Under the pieces are notes generated by a model. That model saw only the letters and a program-made list of their open reading frames with translations. It did not search any database and was not told the origin of the DNA. Made by a program: the position numbers and the translations under genes. 21,384 nucleotides of DNA from a virus, in IMG/VR virus record IMGVR_UViG_3300009093_000136, positions 1-21,384 of that record; one strand, given 5' to 3'. This document shows, piece by piece, positions 1-7,269 of this stretch; the first letter of the stretch is position 1, and each line of letters opens with the position of its first letter.

Positions 1-205
1 AACATAAGGCCCCCCTTAAATACTTTCTTTTCTCTTCTGAAGACATCTTTTTAAATCCCTTAACATGTATATGATCTTGGCATATTCTACCATCTTTTCT
101 GAAACAAATCATACATCCATCCTTACTAAGATTTTTAAATTCTTTTAAAGTAATCCCGTAAGTCTTCTGTAATCTTTGATCTTTCTGTTTTTCTTTTTTA
201 TTCAT
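1..205 (-). CDS. Endonuclease VII-like HNH nuclease (partial, runs off left edge)
   Basis: Open from ATG at 205 to the window edge, giving the first 68 residues. The protein starts with a lysine-rich helix, then KTYGITLKEF, a CMIC knuckle at residues 31-34, the HNH core QDHIH at 43-47 and RGALC at 64-68. This order (YGIT, CxxC, DHxH, RGxLC) is that of the phage recombination endonuclease VII family (T4 gp49), which cuts Holliday junctions and branched DNA before packaging. The second zinc-binding pair and the C-terminus lie outside the window. It starts 8 nt after the upstream nuclease gene, so it is the last visible gene of the leftward replication operon. A homing-type HNH enzyme is the alternative. 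Confidence 0.8.
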   Translation of the reverse strand, partial: MNKKEKQKDQRLQKTYGITLKEFKNLSKDGCMICFRKDGRICQDHIHVKGFKKMSSEEKRKYLRGALC

Positions 206-212
206 TTTTAAT

Positions 213-980
213 CTACTTAATATTATTAATTAATTTCCACAAAGTAACCAAAACTTTAAACTGTTTTAATCCTTTATTCAATTCTAATTCAGACCATTCA
301 TGTAAATAAATTTGTCCAGGTACTATAGAACTTATTACCACATTATAACATCTAGCTTTTGCTAATTTTAAACCCAATCTATATGCGGCTAATTGAATAC
401 AATAATCAAAGTATAAACAAGTCTTATCTACTATTCCTTTTTCTTTAGTCTTAAAATCTAAAATAACGATATTTTTTTTATTTCTTCCAATTAAATCTAC
501 CTTTCCTCCGAAGCCTAGCTTGTGCCCAAAACTTTTTTCTGACTCCCAATGATACTCTGGGAAAGTTTCATGTAATTTAGAGATTACGGGAACTAAAAGA
601 TCTTTATCCTTTTCATCTACTAATTTATATTTAAAATACCGCTCTAATTTATCATGAACTTCTGTACCTCTTTTTGAAGCTTTATTCCAAGTTATGGTAG
701 CTTTATCTAATACTTCTTTTTTCCATTGATTAACTTTTTCTTTATCTTCTGTAATTTCTAAAAAGTCACTGTTAGGTATTTTTGAAGCTTCCTTTAAAAG
801 AATATTTAATTTCCAAGTTTCTATAAATGGTTTAGATACTAAACTTAATATCCCGGTAACTCCAGGAAACCAATTATACTTTTTAGCATCTGCTAATGTG
901 GTGGCCCTCTTAATTGTACTATTAACTTTTTTAATTTCATAATGACAATTACCTTCTAGATCATACCAATGAGTAGCCAT
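213..980 (-). CDS. PD-(D/E)XK exonuclease, RecB/Cas4-like
   Basis: 255 aa. The RecB-type nuclease motifs appear in order: a GTEVHDKLE helix with His109, GGKVDLIG with Asp162, VILDFKTK with Asp175 and Lys177, and a QLAAY motif (Gln196, Tyr200). Together these are the metal-binding and catalytic residues of the PD-(D/E)XK superfamily. Phage enzymes of this type act as 5'-3' or single-strand exonucleases in recombination and host DNA breakdown. No Cys cluster for an iron-sulfur centre is visible, so it is closer to RecB-like phage exonucleases than to true Cas4. The start at 980 has a good Shine-Dalgarno (agaaggaaagat before ATG). It sits between the ClpP block and the endonuclease VII-like gene. 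Family is confident; exact biochemical role is inferred. Confidence 0.85.
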   Translation of the reverse strand: MATHWYDLEGNCHYEIKKVNSTIKRATTLADAKKYNWFPGVTGILSLVSKPFIETWKLNILLKEASKIPNSDFLEITEDKEKVNQWKKEVLDKATITWNKASKRGTEVHDKLERYFKYKLVDEKDKDLLVPVISKLHETFPEYHWESEKSFGHKLGFGGKVDLIGRNKKNIVILDFKTKEKGIVDKTCLYFDYCIQLAAYRLGLKLAKARCYNVVISSIVPGQIYLHEWSELELNKGLKQFKVLVTLWKLINNIK

Positions 981-994
981 ATCTTTCCTTCTAT

Positions 995-1063
995 TTATTT
1001 ATTAAACTCATCTGTAACAGCCCCAATCTTTGTAGTATTATAAAATAAAATATTACTTAACAT
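995..1063 (-). CDS. Possible 22-residue peptide
   Basis: A short frame (MLSNILFYNTTKIG...) opens with ATG at 1063 and is preceded by AGAGG at good spacing. It fills the gap between the 55-aa membrane gene and the nuclease gene. No function is recognisable and its length gives little statistical support. The ribosome binding site is the only positive evidence. Confidence 0.35.
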   Translation of the reverse strand: MLSNILFYNTTKIGAVTDEFNK

Positions 1064-1082
1064 TTTAAACCTCTTATTTAAA

Positions 1083-1250
1083 TTAATTTATATCGAAATA
1101 ACTTCCAAGTACCATACCAAAAAGACTCAAAGAAAGTCCAAGTAAAAAACATACTAATACCCTCTCCCAGGAGGCGCCCCAATTGGCTAGATATTTGGAC
1201 AATATTAATGCTAATATTCCTCCTAAACCCCAACCTAGAATTTTAAACAT
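1083..1250 (-). CDS. Small two-TM membrane protein (55 aa)
   Basis: The frame starts at ATG 1250 after an AGGTGA Shine-Dalgarno and ends with TAA at 1085-1083. The peptide begins MFKILGWGLGGILAL and has two hydrophobic stretches, about residues 5-22 and 31-50, joined by a short polar turn (ANWGASWER). Both are long enough to cross a membrane. It lies 8 nt downstream of the ClpP-like gene in the same operon. Phage mini-membrane proteins in early operons can be exclusion or host take-over factors, but nothing here identifies a role. Confidence 0.65.
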   Translation of the reverse strand: MFKILGWGLGGILALILSKYLANWGASWERVLVCFLLGLSLSLFGMVLGSYFDIN

Positions 1251-1258
1251 AATCACCT

Positions 1259-1807
1259 TTAAATTACTTTATCTATAATGCCATATTTCTTAGCTTCTTC
1301 CGCAGTCATCCATAAATCTAATTCTGTATCTTTTGATACTTTTTCAAATTTTTGATTTGTGTCTTGACTTAATAAGGTATTTAATAATTTTTTAATTCTG
1401 GCAGTCTCTTTTGCATGAACTTCAATATCAGTTGCCTTTCCAATATATCCAGAAGAAGGTTGATGAATCATAATTCTCGCATTTTTAGAAGCCGTCCGAT
1501 GTCCCCTTTTCCCAGCACCTAATAACACTGCCCCCATACTAGCTGCCATGCCAGTACAATGAGTATAAATAGGTACTTTAGAAGTTTTTATAAAGTCGTA
1601 TAAAACTAGTCCATGGTCTACAGAACCTCCTGGAGAACATATTTGTAATGTTATAGGTGTTGTTTTCTGAGTACTTAAAAACTCTAATAATAATAAAGTG
1701 TCTACACTAGAACATTCACCTACTGCATAATGCAGTTTAACTATTCTAGTTCTCTGTGCATGATAAAGAGTAAGTTGGTTAAAATTTGCAAACTTAAAAG
1801 GTTTCAT
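1259..1807 (-). CDS. ClpP-like serine peptidase
   Basis: 182 aa, close to the usual 190-200 of bacterial ClpP without its propeptide. The fold landmarks are in order: CSPGGSV (oxyanion glycines 60-61), GMAASMG with nucleophile Ser90, RIMIHQPSSG with His115, and ELDLWMTAEEAKKYGIID with Asp164 as the third triad member. All three catalytic residues are therefore present. ClpP forms a double heptameric chamber that degrades proteins fed by an AAA+ unfoldase. Phage ClpP relatives often act as prohead proteases, but this gene lies in the replication operon beside SSB, far from the head genes, and the same operon carries a ClpX relative. A regulatory or host-directed role is therefore more likely (inference). 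A strong GGGGAGGAG precedes the start at 1807. Confidence 0.9.
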   Translation of the reverse strand: MKPFKFANFNQLTLYHAQRTRIVKLHYAVGECSSVDTLLLLEFLSTQKTTPITLQICSPGGSVDHGLVLYDFIKTSKVPIYTHCTGMAASMGAVLLGAGKRGHRTASKNARIMIHQPSSGYIGKATDIEVHAKETARIKKLLNTLLSQDTNQKFEKVSKDTELDLWMTAEEAKKYGIIDKVI

Positions 1808-1856
1808 ACTCCTCCCCTATGAGTATTTAAAATAATAAGATAAGGTTCTAATATAT

Positions 1857-2282
1857 TTAATCATCTAATAAACTTAGATTTTTAGGTTCATAAGGTATCA
1901 AATTCAAAATTTGAACTGTATCTAACCCTAAACTAGTTCCTGTTTTAGATTTAAATTTCCATTCAAATAAATGAGTAATTACTTTTACATCTGACCCATT
2001 TCCAACTAATACAGAGGAAGGAAATTCATTTTTATCACTATCTAAGAGTTTTGGAGGAGATAAAATTTTACCATCTTTAGTTTCATAAGCCTTTGTTAAG
2101 GTAACAAAATCTCCACGAATATCATTTTTATTCTTAATTGTTACTCCCACAGATAATAATTTATCTACAGTTTCTTGATCAATACTTAAATCCATTTGAT
2201 ATTTTCCTGATAATTCATTGGGAGTATTTGCTCTTAGATAATAAGCTTTCCCCGTTAATGTAAATTGTTTTGTGTCAGTCAT
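1857..2282 (-). CDS. Single-stranded DNA-binding protein, T7 gp2.5-like
   Basis: 141 aa. The N-terminal strand region (GKYQMDLSID) and the C-terminal block (SVLVGNGSDVKVITHLFEW, then TSLGLDTVQILNLIPYE) match the gp2.5-type OB-fold proteins, in which a glycine-rich GxGSxxKV strand is followed by a conserved final strand. The last residues, LSLLDD, form a short acidic tail ending in hydrophobic and acidic residues. In this family that tail binds the polymerase and helicase. The gene sits downstream of the polymerase genes, as expected for a replisome protein. It is shorter than T7 gp2.5 (about 230 aa), mainly because of the short tail. The assignment rests on motif pattern recognised by eye. 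Confidence 0.75.
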   Translation of the reverse strand: MTDTKQFTLTGKAYYLRANTPNELSGKYQMDLSIDQETVDKLLSVGVTIKNKNDIRGDFVTLTKAYETKDGKILSPPKLLDSDKNEFPSSVLVGNGSDVKVITHLFEWKFKSKTGTSLGLDTVQILNLIPYEPKNLSLLDD

Positions 2283-2292
2283 ATCTACCTCA

Positions 2293-2586
2293 TTAAAATA
2301 ATGATTTATTAAATTCTATTATATAAGTTGGAAAATCTTTATTAAGTGGGTTATCTCCTTTTTTTTCTGTAATTTTAAATAGTTTAGTTTGTGTTAAATT
2401 AAAAATAAAATTTATTAAAAATAACATTAAATGGGTAGAAGTTAAAAATTTATCTTTAATAACATATTCAGTAATAGATTTAGCTTCTTTATAGACTAAA
2501 GAATATGTATTCTCTCTAAAATCATGAGTAATATAAAGATATATTTTTAATACATCTTCTGATAAAACATTATGATTATAAATCAT
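2293..2586 (-). CDS. Hypothetical protein (97 aa)
   Basis: No family is recognised. The frame is open from ATG 2637, but the ATG at 2586 is preferred: it has GGAG 9 nt upstream (within the 3' end of the polymerase gene) and reduces the overlap with that gene to 11 nt, typical of coupled phage genes. The protein (MIYNHNVLSED...) is rich in Leu, Ile, Phe and Lys. A hydrophobic stretch near residues 52-63 (HLMLFLINFIFNL) could be a buried helix or a weak membrane segment. It sits between polymerase and SSB, so a replication accessory role is possible but unproven. Confidence 0.6.
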   Translation of the reverse strand: MIYNHNVLSEDVLKIYLYITHDFRENTYSLVYKEAKSITEYVIKDKFLTSTHLMLFLINFIFNLTQTKLFKITEKKGDNPLNKDFPTYIIEFNKSLF

Positions 2587-3838
2587 ACCAAGATTCTCCA
2601 GTAGAAACTTCAATTTTAATAGGAACTTTAAATTCATAATTAAACTTCTCTATACTTAGTATAGCAACGTCTTCTAATAATGTCAAATCTTTTTTTGCAT
2701 CTTCTTCAAATTCTTTTTTACAATCCAACATCAAAGAATCATGAATTGTATTAATCATTAAATATTTATTTCTATTGTATATTGCTTTTTCTCTCCAAAA
2801 TTTACCAATCATACTTAAAACAATAGTTGCTGTAGCAAATCCTTGAGTTCTAAAATTTTGAATTTCATTGGGACTATAACTAGCCTCAGATTGCCATTTA
2901 AATTTAGGAGGATATTTTTTAAACTTATATATTCTTCCCCAAGGATCAGTATAAAAACCTTTTTGCTGAACCTCTGACCGTAACCAATCATAATATTGAT
3001 GCAATCGTGGGTATGTTTGACATCTTTTTTGTTTTAAATCTTTAACTTCTTCTATAGATAATCCAGAATTTTCACTTACTGTTTTATTCCCTGCACCATA
3101 TTGAACGCTAAAAGTAAAAACTTTTATTTGTCTTCTAGCTTCTTTTAATTCTCCAGTTTTAACTTTTTCAGAAATTAAATTATAATTTTGTTTAAGTTTT
3201 AAAGCTAAATTTTTTGTATGAGGATCAATATTATTTATAATATCATTTATTGCTTCTATATCTCCAGACATTTGAGCTTCTATTCTAGGTTCTATTCCAG
3301 AATAATCTGCAGAAATTAGAAGTCCTTTTGGAATAAATTGATCATTTTCAAATAAAGGTTTTCCATTAAATCTACTTATATAATGTTGAGTTACTTTTGA
3401 ATCTCCTTGAGGTACATTTTGAATATTCGGATTTTTACAACTGAGTCTCCCAGTAGCAGTGGCTGTAGTATTAAATTGAGAGTGAATTAGTCCATCAGAG
3501 TAAATTAGATTTTCTACAGATGTATAATAAGTACTTAATTGTTTTTTTAAATCTCTAAATTCTAATATTAGCTTGGCAATTTCACCAGAAATTCCTTTAT
3601 TTTTAATTAATACATTTAAAACTTTTTCTCCAACGGAATAAATTCCTTCCTTTTTTGTTTCCCAATCTTCTTTAGCTTTAACGCCTAATCCAGATATATT
3701 TTTCAAAATTTTAACTTTTTTAGTTCTTGAGTTTCCATTTTTATAAAATCCATTTTGTTGAATTTCATCAATTAATAAGAACCCTCCAAAAAAAAGAAGA
3801 CTTAAATGTTGTGGGGAGTTAACATTAAATTTAATCAT
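2576..3838 (-). CDS. DNA polymerase A, polymerase domain only (split gene)
   Basis: 420 aa carrying the palm, fingers and thumb of a family A polymerase without its exonuclease domain. Visible motifs: TATATGR at 125-131, motif A ADYSGIEPR at 177-185 (metal-binding Asp178), motif B (O-helix) ARRQIKVFTFSVQYGAG at 234-250 with Lys239, Phe243 and Tyr247, and motif C NTIHDSLML at 363-371 (Asp367). The residue equivalent to E. coli Phe762 / T7 Tyr526 is Phe243. The protein begins with FNVNSPQHLSLLFFGG, which is where the polymerase domain begins in intact relatives. The exonuclease domain is a separate gene (4064-4756), and 230 plus 420 aa roughly equals one intact phage enzyme. Its ATG lies 1 nt after the TGA of the intervening Cys-finger gene, so translation is probably coupled. 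Both parts presumably assemble in trans. Confidence 0.93.
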   Translation of the reverse strand: MIKFNVNSPQHLSLLFFGGFLLIDEIQQNGFYKNGNSRTKKVKILKNISGLGVKAKEDWETKKEGIYSVGEKVLNVLIKNKGISGEIAKLILEFRDLKKQLSTYYTSVENLIYSDGLIHSQFNTTATATGRLSCKNPNIQNVPQGDSKVTQHYISRFNGKPLFENDQFIPKGLLISADYSGIEPRIEAQMSGDIEAINDIINNIDPHTKNLALKLKQNYNLISEKVKTGELKEARRQIKVFTFSVQYGAGNKTVSENSGLSIEEVKDLKQKRCQTYPRLHQYYDWLRSEVQQKGFYTDPWGRIYKFKKYPPKFKWQSEASYSPNEIQNFRTQGFATATIVLSMIGKFWREKAIYNRNKYLMINTIHDSLMLDCKKEFEEDAKKDLTLLEDVAILSIEKFNYEFKVPIKIEVSTGESWYDL

Positions 3839-3839
3839 A

Positions 3840-4016
3840 TCACAATACCCATTTTATATAATAAAAAAATTTTTTATATTTCAGTAATTCATTTTTAAAT
3901 TGATCCTCTAAAGTCTCTTTTTTTATTTCATTGCAACTCTGACATATACTCGAAAAATGAGCTAATGGATGATTAGAAAGTACATACTTTTTATTACATC
4001 TAACACAGAAATTCAT
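3840..4016 (-). CDS. Cys-finger mini-protein lying between polymerase halves
   Basis: A 58-aa product if translation starts at ATG 4016 (MNFCVRCNKKY), which has GGAG 7 nt upstream; an in-frame ATG at 4037 would add 7 residues. Two CxxC knuckles (CVRC and CQSC) about 20 residues apart suggest one structural zinc site, followed by a Lys/Glu-rich helix (residues 32-50) and an aromatic tail. It fills the gap between the 3'-5' exonuclease gene and the polymerase-domain gene, ending 1 nt before the polymerase start. It may be a remnant of an HNH homing endonuclease that split the polymerase gene, or a zinc-binding bridging subunit. Neither is proven. Confidence 0.65.
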   Translation of the reverse strand: MNFCVRCNKKYVLSNHPLAHFSSICQSCNEIKKETLEDQFKNELLKYKKFFYYIKWVL

Positions 4017-4063
4017 TTTACTACTCCATTTATTCATTAGTTTTCTTTATAATAAAATTATAT

Positions 4064-4756
4064 TCATAACCAATAATCCCGAACTATATTTAATAATTCT
4101 TTTTCTTTCTCATGTAGCTTAATTTCTAACTCTACTTTATTCTTATCAAGAATTTTCCTATCAAGGTACATACCATTCATAGTCATTTCAATTGTAGATA
4201 GTAAGGCATCTTGTTGTAACTCTATAAAGTTAAATAACTTTAGTTCTTGAACTTTCTTGTATTGTTCTAGAAATATAACTTCAGTATCTAATACATCATC
4301 TTGAACATCAGTCAATACTAAATTTTTAGGTATTTCTGAAGTACTTTGCCCCTGATCCCAGTAGGATTCCATCAATTTTTCTCTTTCTATACACCCATAT
4401 TTGTTTACTGCAATGTCTCTCAAAGCTGGATATTTATGTTCTTGCCCTGTTAACATATACTCTACTAAAGATGTATCCCAAATTCTTCCCCCACGTTTAA
4501 AAAATTTCTGTAAATCATCCAAATGCCAGAACCATTGTAAATCATGACTTAAATTATGCCCTACTATTAAATCTTCATCAATCCTGAACTCTTTTAAAAT
4601 ATCAGGATAAATATATTGTGTCCAAAGTTCCTGAGTATTCTTTAATCCTATAGCAACTAACTCATCACCATTTAAAGGTGTCCCTGCTTCTCTTCCCATT
4701 TGTTTAGATTTTTCACTTACATTATTTTCAATGTCTATTACTAAATAAGGAATCAT
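4064..4756 (-). CDS. 3'-5' exonuclease domain of family A DNA polymerase (split gene)
   Basis: 230 aa DnaQ-like proofreading domain. Exo I is VIDIEN (Asp8, Glu10). Exo II is GHNLSHDLQWF (Asp72), with IWDTSLVEYML following as in phage polymerases. Exo III falls around TDVQDDVLDTEV (149-160); the Tyr expected there in T7-like enzymes appears to be Thr149, so proofreading strength is uncertain. The protein ends KELLNIVRDYWL, matching the last helix before the polymerase domain of T7-like enzymes, so the break lies at the domain border. Start: GGAG 6 nt before ATG, and the ATG directly follows the TAA of primase-helicase (TAAATG), implying coupled translation. It probably associates with the separate polymerase domain. 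Confidence 0.88.
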   Translation of the reverse strand: MIPYLVIDIENNVSEKSKQMGREAGTPLNGDELVAIGLKNTQELWTQYIYPDILKEFRIDEDLIVGHNLSHDLQWFWHLDDLQKFFKRGGRIWDTSLVEYMLTGQEHKYPALRDIAVNKYGCIEREKLMESYWDQGQSTSEIPKNLVLTDVQDDVLDTEVIFLEQYKKVQELKLFNFIELQQDALLSTIEMTMNGMYLDRKILDKNKVELEIKLHEKEKELLNIVRDYWL

Positions 4757-6439
4757 TTATCTCTCCAAAGTAAATAAATCATTTAAACTATTTAACTGTC
4801 CTGTGGATTCATTATAATATAGTTCATCTACATATCCAGATAATCCAGTAATTCTATTAGCTAAAACACTTAATTTTATTTTATTTTTCTCTCCTTCATC
4901 TACCATATTTCTTTCTACAGAGATCATTACATCACATAATTGTTCAAATGCAGCAGTACCTTTAAAATCCCGCATAGTTACTTTTCTTCCTTCACAATAA
5001 TCTTTCCCCATATCAGCCCTACTTAAATGACATACACACAGTATAGTAAATTTTAATTGTTTTGTCAATAATGTAAGACGTTTTAAAAACTTTTCTATAT
5101 CTTTTCTTTCCCCAGATTTTGAATCCATATCATAAATAAACATATGAATAGGATCAAGAATAATTAATTTACATTTATTTCCTAATACTAAAAATTTAAT
5201 AGCATTAATAATCTCATTAGAATCTAAGGTCATTTTACTTATATCTACTACTTTAATTCTATTAGATTTAATATATTTATTATAAGTATATTGAAGTCTT
5301 TCTTCTGAAACCAATTCAGGATTTTCTTTAAATTTATATAAAAGCATATTATTATCCAAGGCAACTAATCCTTGTACAAACTTTTTAGCAGACTCTTCCG
5401 CAGAACATACTCCTATATTTAATTTAGAATGTTTATCTATTAAATTTTTAATAAAGACTTGTTTACAGATAGTAGTTTTACCTATTTTTGCTCCTGCTCC
5501 TAAAAGCCATAATTCCCCTTCTTCTGTATTAATTCCTCTTAAATATTTATTTAAAATTGGCAATGATAAAGATAATCTGGGAGAATCTTTTTTAGAAATA
5601 TTTATCAAGGTTTGATTCTCTAAATAATCTGGTTCATATAATTGATAATTATTTAAATCTTCAAGTAATTCTAATTGTTTTCCTTTTTGAAGGTATTCAT
5701 TAGGATCTTTATATCTTAATTTAGTTATATAACATTTTCCGGGAGTAAATAATTTAGCAATTTTTATTTGAGTTTCTTGACCTACTTTATCATTATCAAA
5801 TACTAAAATAACCTTTTCAAATTGTTCTAAAAATTCTAAATGTCTTTTAATTTCAGACTCTGTTTGATCTCCTGCACCTGTAGAGATAGAGACTGTATTA
5901 ATAATTCCAATTTCTGCAAGTGACAAACAATCGAGTTCTCCTTCTGTAATAAAACACTCATTCTTTGTCGATCCTTTAAGTAAAGCTCCGTTAATTCCAG
6001 ATATAATTCTACCCTGTCCGAATAATTGCTTGTCATTTGAATTTTGTCTCCAAATAAAACTTTTATTATCAAGAAATCTAATTTTTTGACTAATTATATC
6101 TCCATTTTTATTAGTATAATTATAAATATGTACTTTTTTTCCATTTATATTAGAAGTCTGCATTAAATATTTTCTACAAATTTCTTCACTAATTTTTCTA
6201 TCCTCAAGATTTTCATAAACTCCATTAGTAATTAATTCATTAGAAATGATTTTACTTGTAATCAATTCTTTATCCATTTCTGTTCTTTTCGATTCATTAT
6301 ATTGCTCTTTATTATTGTTTCCTTTACATTGTGGAGTCATACATTTACTTTTTAATATACCAGTATCCGAATAAAACCAGCAAAGATTATTTTTTGAATT
6401 ACATTCAATACAATTAGTTCTTTTAATCGTGGCGCCCAT
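4757..6439 (-). CDS. Primase-helicase, T7 gp4-like
   Basis: 560 aa, close to the 566 of T7 gp4. N-terminal zinc-binding region: Cys10, Cys13, Cys33 and Cys38. A TOPRIM primase domain follows, with ITEGELDCLS (Glu166 and Glu168) and VFDNDKVG (Asp215, Asp217) for metals. The RecA/DnaB-type helicase domain has Walker A GAGAKIGKTT at 314-323, a Walker B strand LIILDPIHMF, and CVCHLSRAD as the conserved motif 3 region. The enzyme unwinds the fork and lays down RNA primers for the polymerase. It is intact, unlike the neighbouring polymerase. The start at 6439 lies 3 nt after the small zinc-finger gene and uses the TGAGGA in its end. The exonuclease gene follows directly. Confidence 0.95.
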   Translation of the reverse strand: MGATIKRTNCIECNSKNNLCWFYSDTGILKSKCMTPQCKGNNNKEQYNESKRTEMDKELITSKIISNELITNGVYENLEDRKISEEICRKYLMQTSNINGKKVHIYNYTNKNGDIISQKIRFLDNKSFIWRQNSNDKQLFGQGRIISGINGALLKGSTKNECFITEGELDCLSLAEIGIINTVSISTGAGDQTESEIKRHLEFLEQFEKVILVFDNDKVGQETQIKIAKLFTPGKCYITKLRYKDPNEYLQKGKQLELLEDLNNYQLYEPDYLENQTLINISKKDSPRLSLSLPILNKYLRGINTEEGELWLLGAGAKIGKTTICKQVFIKNLIDKHSKLNIGVCSAEESAKKFVQGLVALDNNMLLYKFKENPELVSEERLQYTYNKYIKSNRIKVVDISKMTLDSNEIINAIKFLVLGNKCKLIILDPIHMFIYDMDSKSGERKDIEKFLKRLTLLTKQLKFTILCVCHLSRADMGKDYCEGRKVTMRDFKGTAAFEQLCDVMISVERNMVDEGEKNKIKLSVLANRITGLSGYVDELYYNESTGQLNSLNDLFTLER

Positions 6440-6442
6440 AAT

Positions 6443-6568
6443 TTAATCCTCAGAAATATTTAAATCATTTAAATTATCTAAATATTCTTTAAAACATTTT
6501 GAACAAAATTCTTCATCTATTTGTAAATCTTTGTTAGTTAATTTTTTATCACAAGCGATACACCTCAT
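6443..6568 (-). CDS. Zinc-finger mini-protein (41 aa)
   Basis: The frame starts at ATG 6568 with GAGGG 8 nt upstream and stops with TAA 3 nt before the primase-helicase ATG. It begins MRCIACDKKLTNKDL and continues with CSKCF at about 22-26, so there are two CxxC pairs forming one treble-clef-like zinc knuckle, followed by an acidic helix (YLDNLNDLNISED). Small proteins of the MxCxxCxxxLT...C..CF pattern are common in T7-like marine phages next to replication genes; this is recalled from general knowledge. Function unknown; a replication-linked DNA-binding or adaptor role fits the position. Confidence 0.75.
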   Translation of the reverse strand: MRCIACDKKLTNKDLQIDEEFCSKCFKEYLDNLNDLNISED

Positions 6569-6591
6569 TTAAATACCCTCATTAAATATGA

Positions 6592-7209
6592 TTAATTATC
6601 ATAATTATCATCTACAACTGGATTTATATCTAACTCTTCTAATCTTGTTATACTTAATTTTTCTAATACTTTTCTACTTTCAATAATTAAATTTTCTATT
6701 AATTGAGCCTTTTTTAAATCTAAAATTGATTTTCTTTCTTCTTTTAAGGATTCAGTCCGGGAAAATTTATTTAAATCAATTAATTCAGCATTTTTCAGAA
6801 TTTGTTGTGTTATTAAATATTCTACTTCCTGAATTAACCCTCTAATGCCCAAATCACTTTGAATAGCCTTATCAATTAAATCTTCTTTAGGAACAAGAAA
6901 TTTTATATCTAGCCTTCTTAGTAATTCTATCCATTGATTTAATACAAAAAATTCAGAATTTAATATTTTTGTATATGTTTTTCTAGTTACTTCATCAAAT
7001 TCAATAATTTCTTGGATTCTTCCTAATAATTCTGGTAACATACCATAATTTTCTAAATCTTTTAATAAAATTTCTTCACTTTGTTTACTTTGATTAAATC
7101 CAATAGATTGATTTTTTTTGATTTTTAAATCTTGAAAAGCCCCAGCAAAAACAAACATCCATTCTTTAGTATTAACTTGTATTTTTAATTCTTTAAAATT
7201 AACATTCAT
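6592..7209 (-). CDS. ClpX-like AAA+ unfoldase, C-terminal part
   Basis: 205 aa from ATG 7209. The same frame stays open upstream to 7266 and encodes a further 19 residues homologous to ClpX (SRTLQSTILKYVEG), directly behind an in-frame TAA. Features in order: sensor 1 strand WMFVFAGAF (17-25), an IGF tripeptide (36-38) at the position of the ClpX loop that docks on ClpP, box VII GMLPELLGRI with probable arginine finger Arg64, and sensor 2 LGIRGLIQEVE with Arg123. These are the essential ClpX elements missing from the upstream fragment. The ribosome binding signal for 7209 is poor (GAGGG only 1 nt from ATG), so translation as an independent gene is doubtful. The product may depend on readthrough, or the gene may be broken. 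Confidence 0.8.
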   Translation of the reverse strand: MNVNFKELKIQVNTKEWMFVFAGAFQDLKIKKNQSIGFNQSKQSEEILLKDLENYGMLPELLGRIQEIIEFDEVTRKTYTKILNSEFFVLNQWIELLRRLDIKFLVPKEDLIDKAIQSDLGIRGLIQEVEYLITQQILKNAELIDLNKFSRTESLKEERKSILDLKKAQLIENLIIESRKVLEKLSITRLEELDINPVVDDNYDN

Positions 7210-7266
7210 ACCCTCTACATATTTTAAAATAGTAGATTGTAACGTTCTACTTATATTTTCACTACC

Positions 7267-7269
7267 TTA
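7267..7269 (-). other. In-frame TAA interrupting the ClpX-like gene
   Basis: The TAA (complement of 7267-7269) separates two parts of one continuous reading frame. Upstream codons end with the Walker B segment FIDEFDKFVTPIYS. Downstream codons continue GSENISRTLQSTILKYVEG without a frame change and with ClpX-like spacing. The only difference from an intact gene is this one codon. TAA, TAG and TGA all end other genes here, so general code reassignment is unlikely. Nonsense mutation, sequencing error or local readthrough remain possible. Confidence 0.9.
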
